A stretch of DNA of 64,000 bases from Pseudomicrostroma phylloplanum (Eukaryota > Basidiomycota > Exobasidiomycetes > Microstromatales), in assembly GCA_039545275.1 (NCBI GenBank), contig BCHS01000007.1, positions 310,001 to 374,000 of the forward strand, given 5' to 3'. A model generated the notes under the pieces. That model was not told where the DNA came from and did no database searches. It worked only from the letters and a program-made list of their open reading frames with translations. Of the stretch, positions 32,270 through 44,409 are shown in pieces. Both the position numbers and the translations under genes were made by a program. Each line of letters starts with the position of its first letter. Positions within the stretch are counted from its first letter, which is position 1.

Positions 32270-34418
32270 GCCACTAGCTCGCCGCCCTCACCCTCGCCAA
32301 CGCCATCGACTGACGCACCTCCTCCGCGGCCACACCTCCGACGTCAAGTCCCTCCACGCCACCTCGCTCCCTCTACCCAACGGCGGCGGAACAGTCGAGG
32401 TCATCTTTAGCGTATCACGGGACTCGACTGCACGGACGTGGTATCGCCGTGCGCCTGGAGGAGGAGGGGAGAAGCGAGAAGGAGGAGGGGCAGAGACCAG
32501 CAGCGCGGCGGCTCGGACAGGCTGGAGGAGCGGTCCTACCTTTGATGGTGGTGGCCGATACCTCAACTCAGTCACCTTCGTGTCGGGCGAAGAGGCTCGG
32601 TCAGGCAAAGGTCAGTCAGTGAGCCTTCTATACTCCAGGGGCTGAATAGAGCTGACCCCTCTTTAACGCGCCCTCCCTCGCCAGGCCAGCTCATCCTGGG
32701 AGGTCTGGACAGCCTCATTCGGGTGTACGGCTTCGATGCTGCCACCCTCGTAGACTCTACAGACACTAAGTCCACCAAAGCAATCAATTCCGAGCCCTTC
32801 CAGGTGGTGCAAGAGCACTATGACAACGTCGCCTGTCTACGGTCCTACACCTCCACTGCTTCTGCGTCTGGCTCTGGCTCTGCTTCTGCCCAACCAATCT
32901 CCTCTTCGGGTCCGCCGCTGCTCCTCTCGGCCTCCTGGGACGCAACCGCTCGCTCCTACAGACGAGACCCAAAGGGAAAATGGAACGTACAGCACGTGCT
33001 CAAGGGCCACAAGAGTGCGGTATGGGGAGTGGAGTGCATTGATGCTCGTCCCGGGGAGGAGAAGTATCTTACTGGTGAGTGGGAGGTCAGACCGAGTGCA
33101 TCCTGTGAGGTGCCTTTGGTAGCTGACATGCGCTCTACTGCTGGGTGATGGGTTGCAGCTTCTGCGGACCTCTTCATTCGACTCTTCCACGGCGAGGAGC
33201 TAAAGGTGATTTGGGCAGGCCATCAAGACGTTGTGCGCTCCCTCGTCCTACTGCCTCCCACCCAACCAAGTCATCCAAAAGGCAATGGCACTTCCCAAGA
33301 CGAACTTGACCCGCTCTTCCTCTCCACGAGCAACGACCCGCCCCTCCTCGTCAATTCCCTATCCCCGAATGCACGCCCGCCGAACCAGCCCACGAATGGC
33401 GGCGAGCCAGTCAGGATCCTCGAGGGGCACACGAGTATAGTCTACGAGTGCCGTCTCTGCCCAGCGCCCTTCTCTTCGTCCTTCTCAACTTCTCCTAAGG
33501 AACGCGAAGCTAGCAGAGTCGTCACCTCCTCAGAGGACGGCACGCTCCGCTGGTGGGACTGGACCGTACCGCATTCAGACAGCGCGTCGGCTCTGGTGGA
33601 GACGGTGGAGATGCCAGTAGAAAGCGTGTGGTGCGTTGCCTATCTGCCGCTCAGCGGGGACGTCGTTGCGGGCGGAAGCGATGGTGTTGTGCGGGTGTAC
33701 AGCTCTTCCTCAGCTGAGCACACCACAGGAGAAGATCAAGAGATTGGAGAAGGACAAGGAGAGGGAGTGCCAAGTGAGGCGGAGCGCCAGGAAGAGGAGA
33801 GTCTGGTAGAAGAGGTGGCTCGCAAGAAGGGCCGGAGGGGCGGTGGGTGAGTCTGGCTCTCGTCTTGCTCGGCCTCGAGCTAGTGGTAGATCTCGCTCTG
33901 TACTTTCGCTGAGTACTCTTCCATCGCCTCCCTCTACTCTACTGCACAGCGCCCAGACTTCGGAGCTTGTAGCTCTCCCTACCACCACGACCAGCAGCTC
34001 GCACCATCCGGACCCACCCGCCAGCTCATCATCATCAACAACAGCAGCGCCACCATCCTCAGCGAAAGAGCTCCACCCGGAAACAGGCGAGGCATACGAC
34101 GTCCTCCTCCCCATCGACATCTCCGACGATCACCCCGAGCCACTCCTCCTAGGCGTGAATAGAGGAGGTGAGTTGGTCCGCGTCGGCAGGCTTGACTGGC
34201 TGCAGACCTCTCTCGGAGGAAGCCTGTGAACCTGTCGTGAACGCGGTGGACTGACTGACTCATGCCTTCCCTTTGCTCCACCCCTGAATCCATCCTGAAT
34301 AGACGACCCGGCCCTCATAGCCCGGGAGTTCCTCGCGCGCAACGGTCTGGGTGAGAGCGAACGGTACGTTACGGACATTGTCGCGTTTGTGGAGATGATG
34401 CTGCCTGCTGCTTTGTAG
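32202..34418 (+). CDS. WD40-PFU protein resembling Doa1/Ufd3/PLAA, lacking the PUL domain
   Basis: Five exons, 32202-32610, 32685-33074, 33159-33846, 33950-34167 and 34303-34418, give 606 residues. An N-terminal WD40 propeller is visible (LLRGHTSDVKSL, VLKGHKSAVWGVEC, IWAGHQDVVRSLV, ILEGHTSIVYECRL, VTSSEDGTLRWWDW, GDVVAGGSDGVVRVYSS). The C-terminal part reads YDVLLPIDISDD, PLLLGVNRGDDPALIAREFL, ARNGLGESERYVTDIVAFVE. That is the ubiquitin-binding PFU domain of Doa1/PLAA, which works with Cdc48/p97. The Cdc48-binding PUL domain that normally follows is absent: the stop comes directly after PFU. The N-terminus carries nine consecutive Gln. The last intron (135 nt) splits PFU at NRG/DDP. Confidence 0.82.
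32241..32267 (+). repeat. (CAG)9 microsatellite encoding polyglutamine
   Basis: Nine uninterrupted CAG codons near the N-terminus of the WD40-PFU protein. Pure trinucleotide runs are usually polymorphic between strains. Confidence 0.9.
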
Positions 34419-35084
34419 CGAGTAGTGGGAATATCGGGGACGAGGGTCTGGCGAGCGGGAGTCTCAAGTATTGATCGTCTGATTGGTGAAGACACCCGAC
34501 GCAACAAGAGACTCAGACAGAGACCGGGAGCAGATATGGATGACATGCTCTTCATTTCATTAGACCTCGTTGCTTAGTCCCTACATGCCTTGAACTTGAA
34601 AAACATCTGGATGCTCTCCTTGTGCGAACACGACACGACCGACGTACTGGCGAATTATTCCGAAATGACGAAGAGATCTTCGGGGAAGTGACTAGTGACT
34701 AGTGAGGGGAGGGGGCCATATTAGCGGTGACTTGAAATTAGGGTATGGGAGGGTATGGTATGGTGGCCGAGGCCGGGGAATAGGATAGAAGGAGTGTTAT
34801 ATCTTACGAGCCATTGAAGAGACTGGAAGAAGGAGAGAGACACATAGGTCGCTAAGCTTGCTCAGATTGATGACGATGAGGCGATCTTGGGGTGACAATG
34901 GAGTCGAACTTCTGCTTGAGGAGATCGAATCTTGATGACTTCGGCTGTAGTGAGGAGTGCCAGCTCCTTGCTTGCCGTGATCCCAAGGAAAAGGAAAAAT
35001 AGGGTGCTTAAAGCGTGATTTTGGTCGGCGTCCGATTAGGTATCGCAAGAGTGCTTCGGCTTGGCTACTATGCCGATCTCCAGC
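34419..35084. other. convergent intergenic region
   Basis: About 670 bp between the ends of the WD40-PFU gene and the Rua1-type gene. It contains a TAGTGACTAGTGA repeat (near 34690) and a GGGTATGG repeat stretch (34741-34763). No gene seen. Confidence 0.6.
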
Positions 35085-35218
35085 TCATCCGCTGTCATCG
35101 CTCGACGACAAGCCTTTAGCGCCAGTGATGACGGCGGAAGCTCGTACTGCAACTGCGCCAGTGGAGTCAGAGGAGGAGGAAGTAGCGTCCTGCTTTGAAG
35201 ATCCTGCCTGAGTCTGAC

Positions 35219-35249
<31 letters not shown>

Positions 35250-37711
35250 TCGAGCTGCACCCTGGTTCGTAGCCTGATCCTCCTCTTCCGCCTCGCCTTC
35301 TTCGTCAGGGGGAGCAACCTCGCGATGGCACTTGGCGGCGTGGACGTAGTAGTTGGTGGCTTCCTTGAGACCGAAGACGATCCATTTGCTGCAGATACCG
35401 AGGAAGGGAGTCAGCTCGATCCTGGCGGTGTTGTTCGAGGTGGACAGCTTTGGGCAGCAACTCACCCACAGGTACCGCACTGCCCTTTCAGCTCAGTGCC
35501 CTCACCGACGCGTGTCTCTGTCATTGGGTTTCGTCTGACAGTTTCGACTGGCTCGACGAATGGCATGAAGGTCTTGGGAGAGATGCCATGCTGTCGGATG
35601 AGGTGGTAGCTGCATTCGATGAGGGCAGTGCGTCAGCGGTGTCAGCTGAACAAGCCGCTCGTTCGGCAGCCCCACGACTCTTGCCTTGAGCGCCGACTTA
35701 CCGATAGCTGGAGTTTCTCAAATTGAGCCAGCCGCCGGTCTCGGCCTTCTTCCTGTCTCCGCCACCAGAAGTAGTGTCGATCGTTGCCGATGTAGCAGGC
35801 GGACAGAGCCCACACCAGCCTTCCTTACTCCCAGCACTGCCCGCAGCGCTGCCCCTTCCTGCCGATTTGCCGGCTCGGACGATAGCAGGGGTGTACAAGT
35901 CTCCTACAAAGCGCGCGGGCTGGTAACGATCTGTGAGGAGAACGGCGAGAAGATATCAGAGAGAGCACCAGCGTTGTCGCACTACGAGACTTCGACTCAC
36001 GCTTCATGCATTCGGGCTCGCCATCGCGCCTTGGAGGCGGGCGAGAGTTGTCTCGGCCTTTGCCGAAGATTCGCCTTGGGAAGAGGTCGTTCTTGCCCGT
36101 AGAACCTGCGCCTGATGATGCTGAAGGCAGTGTCAGACCAGCCTGAGGTGGTTTCATGCTGGCCTGAGATTGCTTCAGTTCCCTATCGTTGTCTGCTCGG
36201 TGGTTCGAGGCAGGGCGTTCATGGCTGGATCGATGAAGTATCTTGACCCTCTTTCGAGCCTTGTGCTTGTCGATAGTAGCGGTATTTTCGTCTCCACTTG
36301 AGTCTGACTGGTGAGAGACGGTAGGCGTCATAACGAGGGACGGCATACGGTTCTTGAAGGTGACACTGCGAGAATGTCGGCCCGAGCGAGTCATGGTGAT
36401 GGTAGGTGCCATGTTCTCCGACTCATCAGACTCAACGTCGTTCTTTGCCTTGTCGATTTGATGACCTTTGACATTCGCGCGAGACGACGACTTGAATGGA
36501 CGAGGAGCAGCAAGGGAGCCGAATGCCGGACCCTCGTCGGCATCGCTATCTTCAGCGTGGGTTCCAGGCAGAACAGCAGGCCCAGACTTGCTGGCTCGGT
36601 CGTCCGTCGAGTGTCTGATGTTACCGTCGTCTGGCAGCTTCTCGACGCTTGGCAGTCTGCCTTTGCGCTTCTCTTGCTCTCGGTCATGTCGCTGCTTCAA
36701 GATACCGTCGATGTTATTGGCAATGGTGTGGAGTGGGACTTCAGAGCCACCCCATCGTCGGACAGCAGGGTGCAGGAGTGCCGACTGAGCGGCTCCATTT
36801 GGGCCGGTGCCCCAGAAAGACGTAGAGCCAGGAGGGACATTGACGTAAAGACTTGCGCTAGCGTGTGCTAGTGATGACGAGAGATGACGAGGCACAGGTT
36901 CCAATGGCGTGCCACGCAGAGAGTTGTGATTGGCGTAGGCCGAATTGCGAACGTGTGCGCCAACGGTGTAACCGCGGTAGAAGCTGGACCTCCTGGTATG
37001 ACTGTTGTAGTCGACGGGCGCGCTTGTGCTACGCTGCATTGGTACCCAACGAGAATCGATGAGAGCAGCGCCTCGATGAGGGTCAGGTACAGGTGCGGAT
37101 CGAGGGTATGAAGCGCTGCGAGTCATGCCGGGTGCCACGTCAAAAGAGGCTGTGGAGCTAGGATGAACAGCGGACTGTGCCTGTCCAGGAGAGGGTGCGT
37201 TGTTGATCTCCGCGGTATCTTGAGGAGCGGGCGAGGCGGATGACCTCTCGACGATCAGGTCTGCTCGTCGTGCGAGTGGCGATGACGGAGGCACCTGGAG
37301 GGGTCGTGGAACAGCCAGCCTATCTAGGCGAAGGGGTGCAGCGATGTTGCCAGCGAAGGAGCGAGCCTTGCCACCTCTCAAGACTCCAGGAATAAAGGGA
37401 CCAGCCCTCTTACGTAGGTGCTTGTTCGAAGACTTGAGAGGTCGAGTGGGAGGCGGGCTCTTAGGGATGGGTCTGCCGACTAGGATGGCGTTGTAGGCCA
37501 GCTGGATGTCTTGACGAAGCTCGTCAGACTCGATTTGAGGGACGAGATGATGGTGTGGAGCGGCAGCTTGAGAAGAGTGCGAACTCCTGAGGTGCTCTTC
37601 TTCGATTGCGAGGATGTCGTGGGTATCGTGTTGAGGGTGAGGGGCCGAAGTGGCGGGTGGCTGCGGGCCTGTGATGGGAAAAGAGTGCAGATCAGTAGTG
37701 AGGGAGGCCAT
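35085..37711 (-). CDS. Rua1-type transcriptional regulator (C-terminal C2H2-like zinc-finger region)
   Basis: Four exons, 37711-36001, 35930-35702, 35609-35466 and 35388-35085, give 795 residues. The first about 570 residues are Ser/Arg/Pro-rich and probably disordered. The conserved C-terminal region spans three splice junctions: YQPARFVGDLYTPAIVR, KEGWCGLCPP, GGWLNLRNSSYRYHLIRQHG and GQCGTCGKWIVFG...YVHAAKCHRE. This Cys/His arrangement is that of the Rua1 C-terminal domain (DUF4451), known from the U. maydis activator of ustilagic acid genes. The tail has an Ala-Gln repeat from a CCTGAG microsatellite. The start MASLTTDL is the first ATG of the frame. No secondary-metabolite cluster surrounds it, so its targets are unknown. 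Confidence 0.82.
35213..35248. repeat. TGAGCC hexanucleotide repeat (Ala-Gln codons)
   Basis: Five or six copies of TGAGCC inside the last exon of the Rua1-type gene encode an Ala-Gln dipeptide run on the minus strand. Confidence 0.8.
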
Positions 37712-38676
37712 CAAATGTCTGAAGGAACGAGAGGAAGGAAGAGGACGTGAAAGAGTGGGTAGAGGACGGCGCTGCTGGTATCGGAGACGTGGAGGTCGGG
37801 ATGACAATCAGCAGTGGTAAGAGGATACGGAGAGGGGAAGGAAGATGAGCAGGGATGGTGGGGAGGTAGAGGTAGCGAGGTAGCAGGGGTGCTCAGTCGA
37901 CGGTGAAGAGACGAGTCCAGCCAGCCAGCGAGGTCATCTGCACAGCAGCAGTAGCATGCACACGCACCACGGAGTGATTCTTCACCCGCCATGGCTGTCC
38001 ATGCAAACACGGCATCGGATGTGGGACCTCTGCGGCGTCTGCTTCTCACCCTGCCAGCTTGCAGCTACGTCCTGGCGCCGACACCCCTAGTGCTTGTCTC
38101 GATAGCTACGCCATGTAGTCCAGTAGTCAAGGCTTTGCGTCGTATGGCTCGCCTGGCAATCGTCAGAAGAGGTACCATTCGGATCGTGGTAGCTCGTGGC
38201 ACGCGCATTTGACTGCAGCAGCAATGGCCAAGGTAGTATTCGGCGCCACAGCTCATGCCCACAGCCACAGAGACTGGGTGTGCGAGCTCCGATGGAGATA
38301 TGCTCTTGACGTAGCAGATTCCACGTCTACCTGGCTCATTGCTTGTAGACGTCGGCCGAGGGTGTTTCGAATGTACTGTCTGAACGGGTATAGTTGCCTG
38401 TCTTGGGCTGGAAAAGAGGCTGCCCCGTGCTTTCCCCCATGGCGCGTTGGCTGGGTGGAGTGGAGCTGCGCGTGGAGCGGGGCGCATGGACAAGACAGAA
38501 TAGGAACATCAGGTCGTGGTAGACTACATCCTCGCCTCACTCCGTATTGCCATCTGCCTCGCACCGCCGCTGTCATGTTCTTACGCTCATCGTAGATTGG
38601 CGTCAGAAGAACCTATTTCTTAGCACCTCATCTGCCTCCCACTGGACCATCTCCATCAGCCCAGCCGAGACCCAGC
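37712..38676. other. divergent intergenic region
   Basis: About 965 bp between the starts of the Rua1-type gene (minus) and the Dsl1-type gene (plus). It must hold both promoters. No TATA box, repeat or further gene is evident. Confidence 0.55.
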
Positions 38677-41600
38677 ATGGCTTCTGCATCGTCCTCATCC
38701 ATCCCACTCCCGCCCTCGACGGACCGCACTCCAAACGTCGCCTCTTTTCTGGCACAGCTCGCAGCAGGACCTTCTGCTTCGTCCACGCTGCCTTTCGAGG
38801 CTCAAGCGTCTCTCATCTCGGCCCAGCTTTCCAATGTAGAGACGCAGACCGCCGCACTCGTACAGCAGCGCAAAGGAGATCTAGCCAAGCTCATCGATCA
38901 GAGTGAGGTCGCAGAGCAGAGGCTGGGTACACTAGTGGGCAGGATAGAAGAAGTGGAGTGTAGTACACTGGGTGATGCAAAAGCGCAGGTGAGCTCGGGA
39001 CAGTACTGCAGCAGTGTAGACGAATAGGGGACTGACCTTTGAGCCTGGTTTGGGTCTCTCCCTCTTCTTTAGCTTCTGAGCCCAGCCCTCGGATCAGCAT
39101 TGCAGCAGTACTCCGACTGCCTCTATACAGTTCACCGCTCCGATCATCTCCTACAAGCCTTGCAGGTGATACATACCGCATTGTCCGCCATCGAAGCATT
39201 GGAAGATCAGGTGGCTCAGGGCCGCCTAGAAGCAGACGCATACGCCCAAACGCTTGCTCAGACCGAGACAGCCTACGCCGGCCTTCTGAGCCATGACACG
39301 TCGTCGTCCTCAAACGGCGCTGCGAGCTTCGCATGGCTCGCGGGAAGCGAGAGCTCCAGAGCAGTCGCAGACCTACTGGAAAGGCGCCAATATGCCAAGG
39401 CAGCGGCGGAGGCAATGATCGAGAGGGGCTGGGAGCAGAGCGTGAAAGTGGGCAAGCAACCAGCTGATGATGGAGTCTGGATGTTGAGAATACTTCAAGC
39501 AACTCGGTGTGAGTAGACAAGTCACCTGATGAGATCGTTGATCAGACTTTACTGACACCTCCTTGCAGTATCCGAGAATGGCGACCACTCTGTACCCCTC
39601 GACAGCCTGGCTCAGTCGCTGCTCGCCAACGGCAGCCTCAATGGCAAGCTGTCACATTTCGCGCACTCATTGATCAAGATGCTGTCCGCAACATGTTTGT
39701 CCGTCTCCTCTAGCGAAGGATGGTCGGCGACGCTGGACTCAAGCAGCGAAGATCAGGCGCTGCTGATCAGCCACTCCAATGGCAAGGCGGGACTGGATTG
39801 TCTCGAGACCGTCTTCGAATGTCTCGGGAGTCGCCTGCTCCCTGCTCTTGATCCTCGAGCTGCTACTCACTTCTCAAGAGCGTTCCTCCCTGTGCTGATA
39901 CCTCTCATCTTGACGAAGCTCCGGGCGTTGCTTCCGTCCTCGCTGCAGATGCCGGAAGGTAGCAGCATCACAAAGGACCTGACAGCACTCAAGTCTTCCA
40001 CAGAACGTATCTACTCCTCTCTCGAGGTAAGCAGACTGATACCTGCGCCTCTTGGTGAAGATTCAGAAGAAGCAGAGCTCCTTGGCAGCCCGCATGCACT
40101 CCTTCGCTTCGCGTCCTCAGTCCACGGCCAGTTCAGCAACAAAGTGGCAGCATCAGCCCGCGATCAGGCTCGGCGACTGTGCATGTCAGAGGACGAGACT
40201 GGATGGGATACTGAGCAGATTGAAATCGAAGAATCACTACCGCTCCTCGAAAATGACGAGGAGTGGGCCGTCGAGGAGCTCCTGACTCATGCCGGGGTAT
40301 CCACTGCGATGCATGCGATGCAAGACAAGGGCGTGACGAATGGGGACGATTGGGACTGGGGCGAGGCTGAAAAAGACGTCGAGGTCCCTCAGCCTCGGTT
40401 GTCGGCTCCCACAACTATGGCGCGGTCAACATCTCTGAGGAGCTCGACCAGCTCTGCAGATGGAGGCAGCTCATATAGCCGATCCAGCTCCTCTGCTGGC
40501 CAGCGTCCAGGAAGATCGCTGCCAATTAAGAAGGGCAGGGGAGCGTTGGGAGGGGTCAGGGTGATCAAGCCTTCTGACCAGATGGGAAGCGGACCCCTGC
40601 CAGGCGATGAGGATGGCGTTGATGCATGGGGTCTCGACGACGATCTGGCGGAGGAGCCTCCGAAGACTCCTGTCATCAAACAACCGGATGTTGCGGATGC
40701 CTGGGGACTCGATGAAGAAGCTGAACCTGTACCGCCAGCGGAGTATCCCTCTCAAGGACCCACAACGGAAGCACGTCGCTCTCTTGATGTTGCTGCTCCG
40801 ACAGACGACCTGGACGACGCCTGGTTCACAGAAGAGGTCGATGCCGACGCTCTTCCATCCGTGCCTACTTCTCAAGTACCAATGGTGGCTTCGTCAAGCA
40901 TGTCGTCTACTGCATCCTACCCATCGATTGACGACCTGGACGAGGACGCCTGGGGTTTGTCAGAAGAAGAGAAAGCGGAGCGTGCTGCGAAGAGAGCAAG
41001 TATGATGGGCATACCGATCGGGTTCAAGATCCCCACTGAAGAACCAGCTTCGTCCAAAGAAGTCGCTACGGTGCTCAGAGCGGTCACAGAACAAGCAAGC
41101 GAGCAGGAGAAAAGCACAGAGGATATATTGCCATCAACTCGCGGACTGGGAGACCCTCAGCCGCTCACTGAAGCAGCGTCATCGTCTTCCATTCCTATGC
41201 AAGTCTCATTGAGCCGGGACACATCCTTCAGCTTCGATGACGAGGACGAGCTTGATGAGGACGCTTGGGGCCTCTCGGCAGAAGAGCAGAAAGAACGCGC
41301 AGAGAAGCGCGCTAGCAGGCGGCTGACACTTGGACAGGTCAGCGGCCTCTCTTTCCTCCAGCCGCCGGCAACGACGAATGACGAATCCGCCAAGGCAGAA
41401 GCTGGTCTCGCACCCGAGCCTGTATCAGTATCGAGCTCAAAGCCAGAAACGTCAGAAAGGGACGCACTCACAGCAGACAATTTGGAAGCGTCCGGTGCAG
41501 AACATGGTCAAGACGGAGGCGAACTCCACAGTGCTGCGGAACGACAGGGACGGCTCTCAGCAGGTCTTACCCCGGTAGGATCGATTGATGTGGCGCCCTC

Positions 41601-44082
41601 TGACGCCCATCTGTCTGATCTCGATTCTATGCACGATCACCTCCCTGTCGAGGGCTCAAGAGGTATCGAAGCTGCCCAAGAGATACTGGACAACGTCTCG
41701 GTCGTCAGCCATGCCTCTGCAAATCAGCCATTCCCCCTAGAATCAGCTCTGCCCCAAGATGTGAGCTCTCGTGCAAGCGAGGCTGGCTCAGAAGCCGTCT
41801 TGCCTGCTACGCCCCAGTCGGAGAGAAGTGAGCCCACACCCGGTGACGATGCTGCTTGGGAGCCGGAGACTATGTCCGTTCACGAAGGCTCCATCGACGG
41901 GGATCGTGGAGGTGAAGGCAAGAGTCTCTTCCAGGTCGAGTCCGCACTCCCCATCTCATCAGCCTCGTCAGTGGCCACTGGCTGCGCAGGCCCGCCGTCT
42001 GTCGGGTCCCTCCCACCAACTCCCAAGGCAGAGGCAGACTTATCTCTCGCTGATGAGAATCTCCCGACTTTTGCAGGTCTAAGCTCTACTCCCCCTGTCC
42101 GCGGCTATTCGTCTTCATCGTCAGCCATGGCAATGAACTCCAGGCCGCAGACGCCTCTCGGTGTAGAGAATCAGGGCAGCGAGCCGCCTTTCCCTGTGCA
42201 CTCCGCTTTCCCTTATCATGGCACACTCAGAGGGAGCGTCATGGGGACTGGCCCATCGTCTGTTGCTTCTGGATTCGAAGGCAGGAGCGATATAGCCTTG
42301 CCTCCGTCGCCTCCGCCTCCTATGGATGACGATATCGAAGATGGTGCAGGTAATCTGCTCAGCGCGGTCCGAAGCCCCACGCAAGCTCAAGCTCAGCAAG
42401 GCCTGTCAGACCAAGGCGAGGAACTCACTGATCGAGACTCTGCTACTGGCACTGATAGTCAGCGGGAGACACATCAAGCTACGGATCTGGTAGAAGAGGA
42501 CGATCCGTGGGGTGATGCGGATGCTCAGTGGGAGGCCGAACAGCAGTCGCAAGAGGCTCAACGCAATGTCTCTCACCCAAGTGAGAGGCACCCCGTGGCA
42601 GCATCAAGCGCAGCAGGAGTTCCAGCAGAAGCGCCGGCACAGAAGAGCGAAGAGCAGGACGCTGATGAAGATTGGGGCTGGAGCGACGAGCCTACGCACA
42701 CTGCAGCAGCTCAACAAGCAGCCATGGACGCAGCGGTAGGCCCGACTGGAGCAGCACCCTCGGTAGCTCGTAGGGCCATCAAGCCTCAGAAGGGCAGATC
42801 CTCTTCTCCTTCAGGGGCATCACCCCAGTTGCGGCAGGCCACACGAAGAAGCGCTGAAGCAGCTGCAGCCGCGGCGGGCCTTGCTGGACAGGGCAGTCGC
42901 AACGTACAGGCCCAAGGCTCCACGACTAGACTCACAGCTGATGCCTTGGCCCGCAATGGCGATGGTGCAGGCATCAAGAGTGCCGATCAGCAGAGTAGTG
43001 CAGCGTCAAATGCCGCTGTGCCCTCGTCGAAGCGAAGAGTCGAGTCGTGCAAAATCTCCAAGCGATCGCGCGAATTGATCAAGCTTGCTCACCGGGTGCT
43101 GGACGATGCGGTTGCTCTCGCCGAGACCGACGCTGGCACCGAGTCTGAGGCACCGCCACCATTGCCTCTTCTGCGCTCCCTTGCAGACATCTTTGAGCTG
43201 TACCGAGCTCTGATGCCTACTCTGCACTACCAGACGCTCACTCAGATCCCTTCTCTGGCAATGCAATTCGCAAACGACTGCCGCTTCCTCTCCAAAGAGA
43301 TTCTTCTCCTCAACGACCGTCTCCACCACTCAAGTGCCCTCCTCCGTCTTCTCAACACTTCGCCCAGCGTGCTCGACCTCCCACACGAAGCGAGCCTCAT
43401 GACAAGTCTAGGCAAGCAAGTCTTCGAGTCCCAAATGGCCTCGCAGGCCTCTGCACTAGACGAGCTCCTGACACAGACGGACTCCCTTCTGCGTGTATAC
43501 CAGGAGGAGCGCTTCTCCGTCTGCTCTAAAGTCCTCGCTCAACTAGTGCACCATCTCACCGCCCTGCACAGGGGGTGGAGTGAGGTCCTCACCCCTTCGA
43601 GTTGCGCGGGCGCGCTGGGAACGTTGGTGGAGGCGGTGCTCCTCAGACTGGGGGGAGACGTGCTGGAGATTGACGATATCGGGGAGCGAGAGGGGGAGCG
43701 ACTCGCAGAGCTCATTCGTCTCCTCGTACCGCTGGAAAAACTCTTCCCTATCAGCGGAAAGCAGAGCCAGAGTCACGCTTCTACCGGTGCAGGAGAGGAG
43801 CCCGACACTCCTACGAGCAGCAGCAGTGTCGCCTCCTTTGTCCCCTCCTGGGTGAAAATCACCGGCTACCTCCCCGAGATCCTCCTTGGCTCCCTAGCCG
43901 ACGTGGAGTTCCTCCTCTTTGAAGCTGGCGGACTCCTGCTTACCCGGATCGAGGGAGCAGGTGCAGGTGCAGGCGCCTCGATGGGTTTCACACGAGAGGA
44001 GGCGAGACGACTGATCAGGAGCACATTTGCCGATACGCCTCGTAGGGCTGCTCTCCTGGGCCGGGTCGAGAGGGGTCGGTAA
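38677..44082 (+). CDS. Dsl1/ZW10-type vesicle-tethering subunit with expanded acidic-tryptophan coatomer-binding region
   Basis: Three exons, 38677-38988, 39073-39508 and 39569-44082, give 1753 residues, unusually large. The N-terminal 400 residues are helical (coiled coil with ISAQLSNVETQTAALVQQRK). The C-terminal about 340 residues resemble ZW10/Dsl1 (LRSLADIFELYRALMPTLHY, LAMQFANDCRFLSKEILLL). Dsl1 tethers COPI vesicles at the ER. Between about 505 and 1295 lies a disordered insert with nine acidic Trp motifs: NGDDWDWGEAE, DAWGLDDDL, DAWGLDEEA, DDAWFTEE, two DEDAWGLS(E/A)EE, DDAAWEPE, DDPWGDAD and DEDWGWSDE. In yeast Dsl1 a few such Trp/acidic motifs in the lasso loop bind alpha- and delta-COP, so the same role is inferred. 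Confidence 0.75.
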
Positions 44083-44409
44083 GCGGAAAGACAGATGCTA
44101 GAGTAGAGCATTCTTCGAGTGAACAAGAGGGAAGGCAGAAGATGGTACAGAATGTGTAATGAGCGCGGCCGCAGAATGATATGAAACAATGCATGATGAC
44201 ACGCAGATGATTCGAGTACAATTGATGAGCCTGGCGGCCTCTTTTGAGAAACAAGAAATGATTGAGGACTGAGCGCACTCAGATTACTACTGGCAACACT
44301 GCAAGTGGCCATTAGGTTGTGAATGGCAGAGAGGAGGAGATCCGCCCTGGGATACCCCACCATCACCTCTACCCCTTCCACCTCCTCCCCCCACCCGCTC
44401 CTCACACTC
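44083..44409. other. short convergent intergenic region
   Basis: 327 bp separating the ends of the Dsl1-type and DENND11-like genes. It contains 3' untranslated sequence of both and nothing else recognisable. Confidence 0.6.

Noticed and set aside
36311..36871. 186-codon plus-strand frame
   Set aside because: It is antisense to the first exon of the Rua1-type gene and has no features of its own.
39670..44082. Treating the 1470-codon frame as a single-exon gene starting at 39670
   Set aside because: Two upstream exons join it in frame through clear introns and encode the expected N-terminal coiled-coil part, with a good start at 38677.
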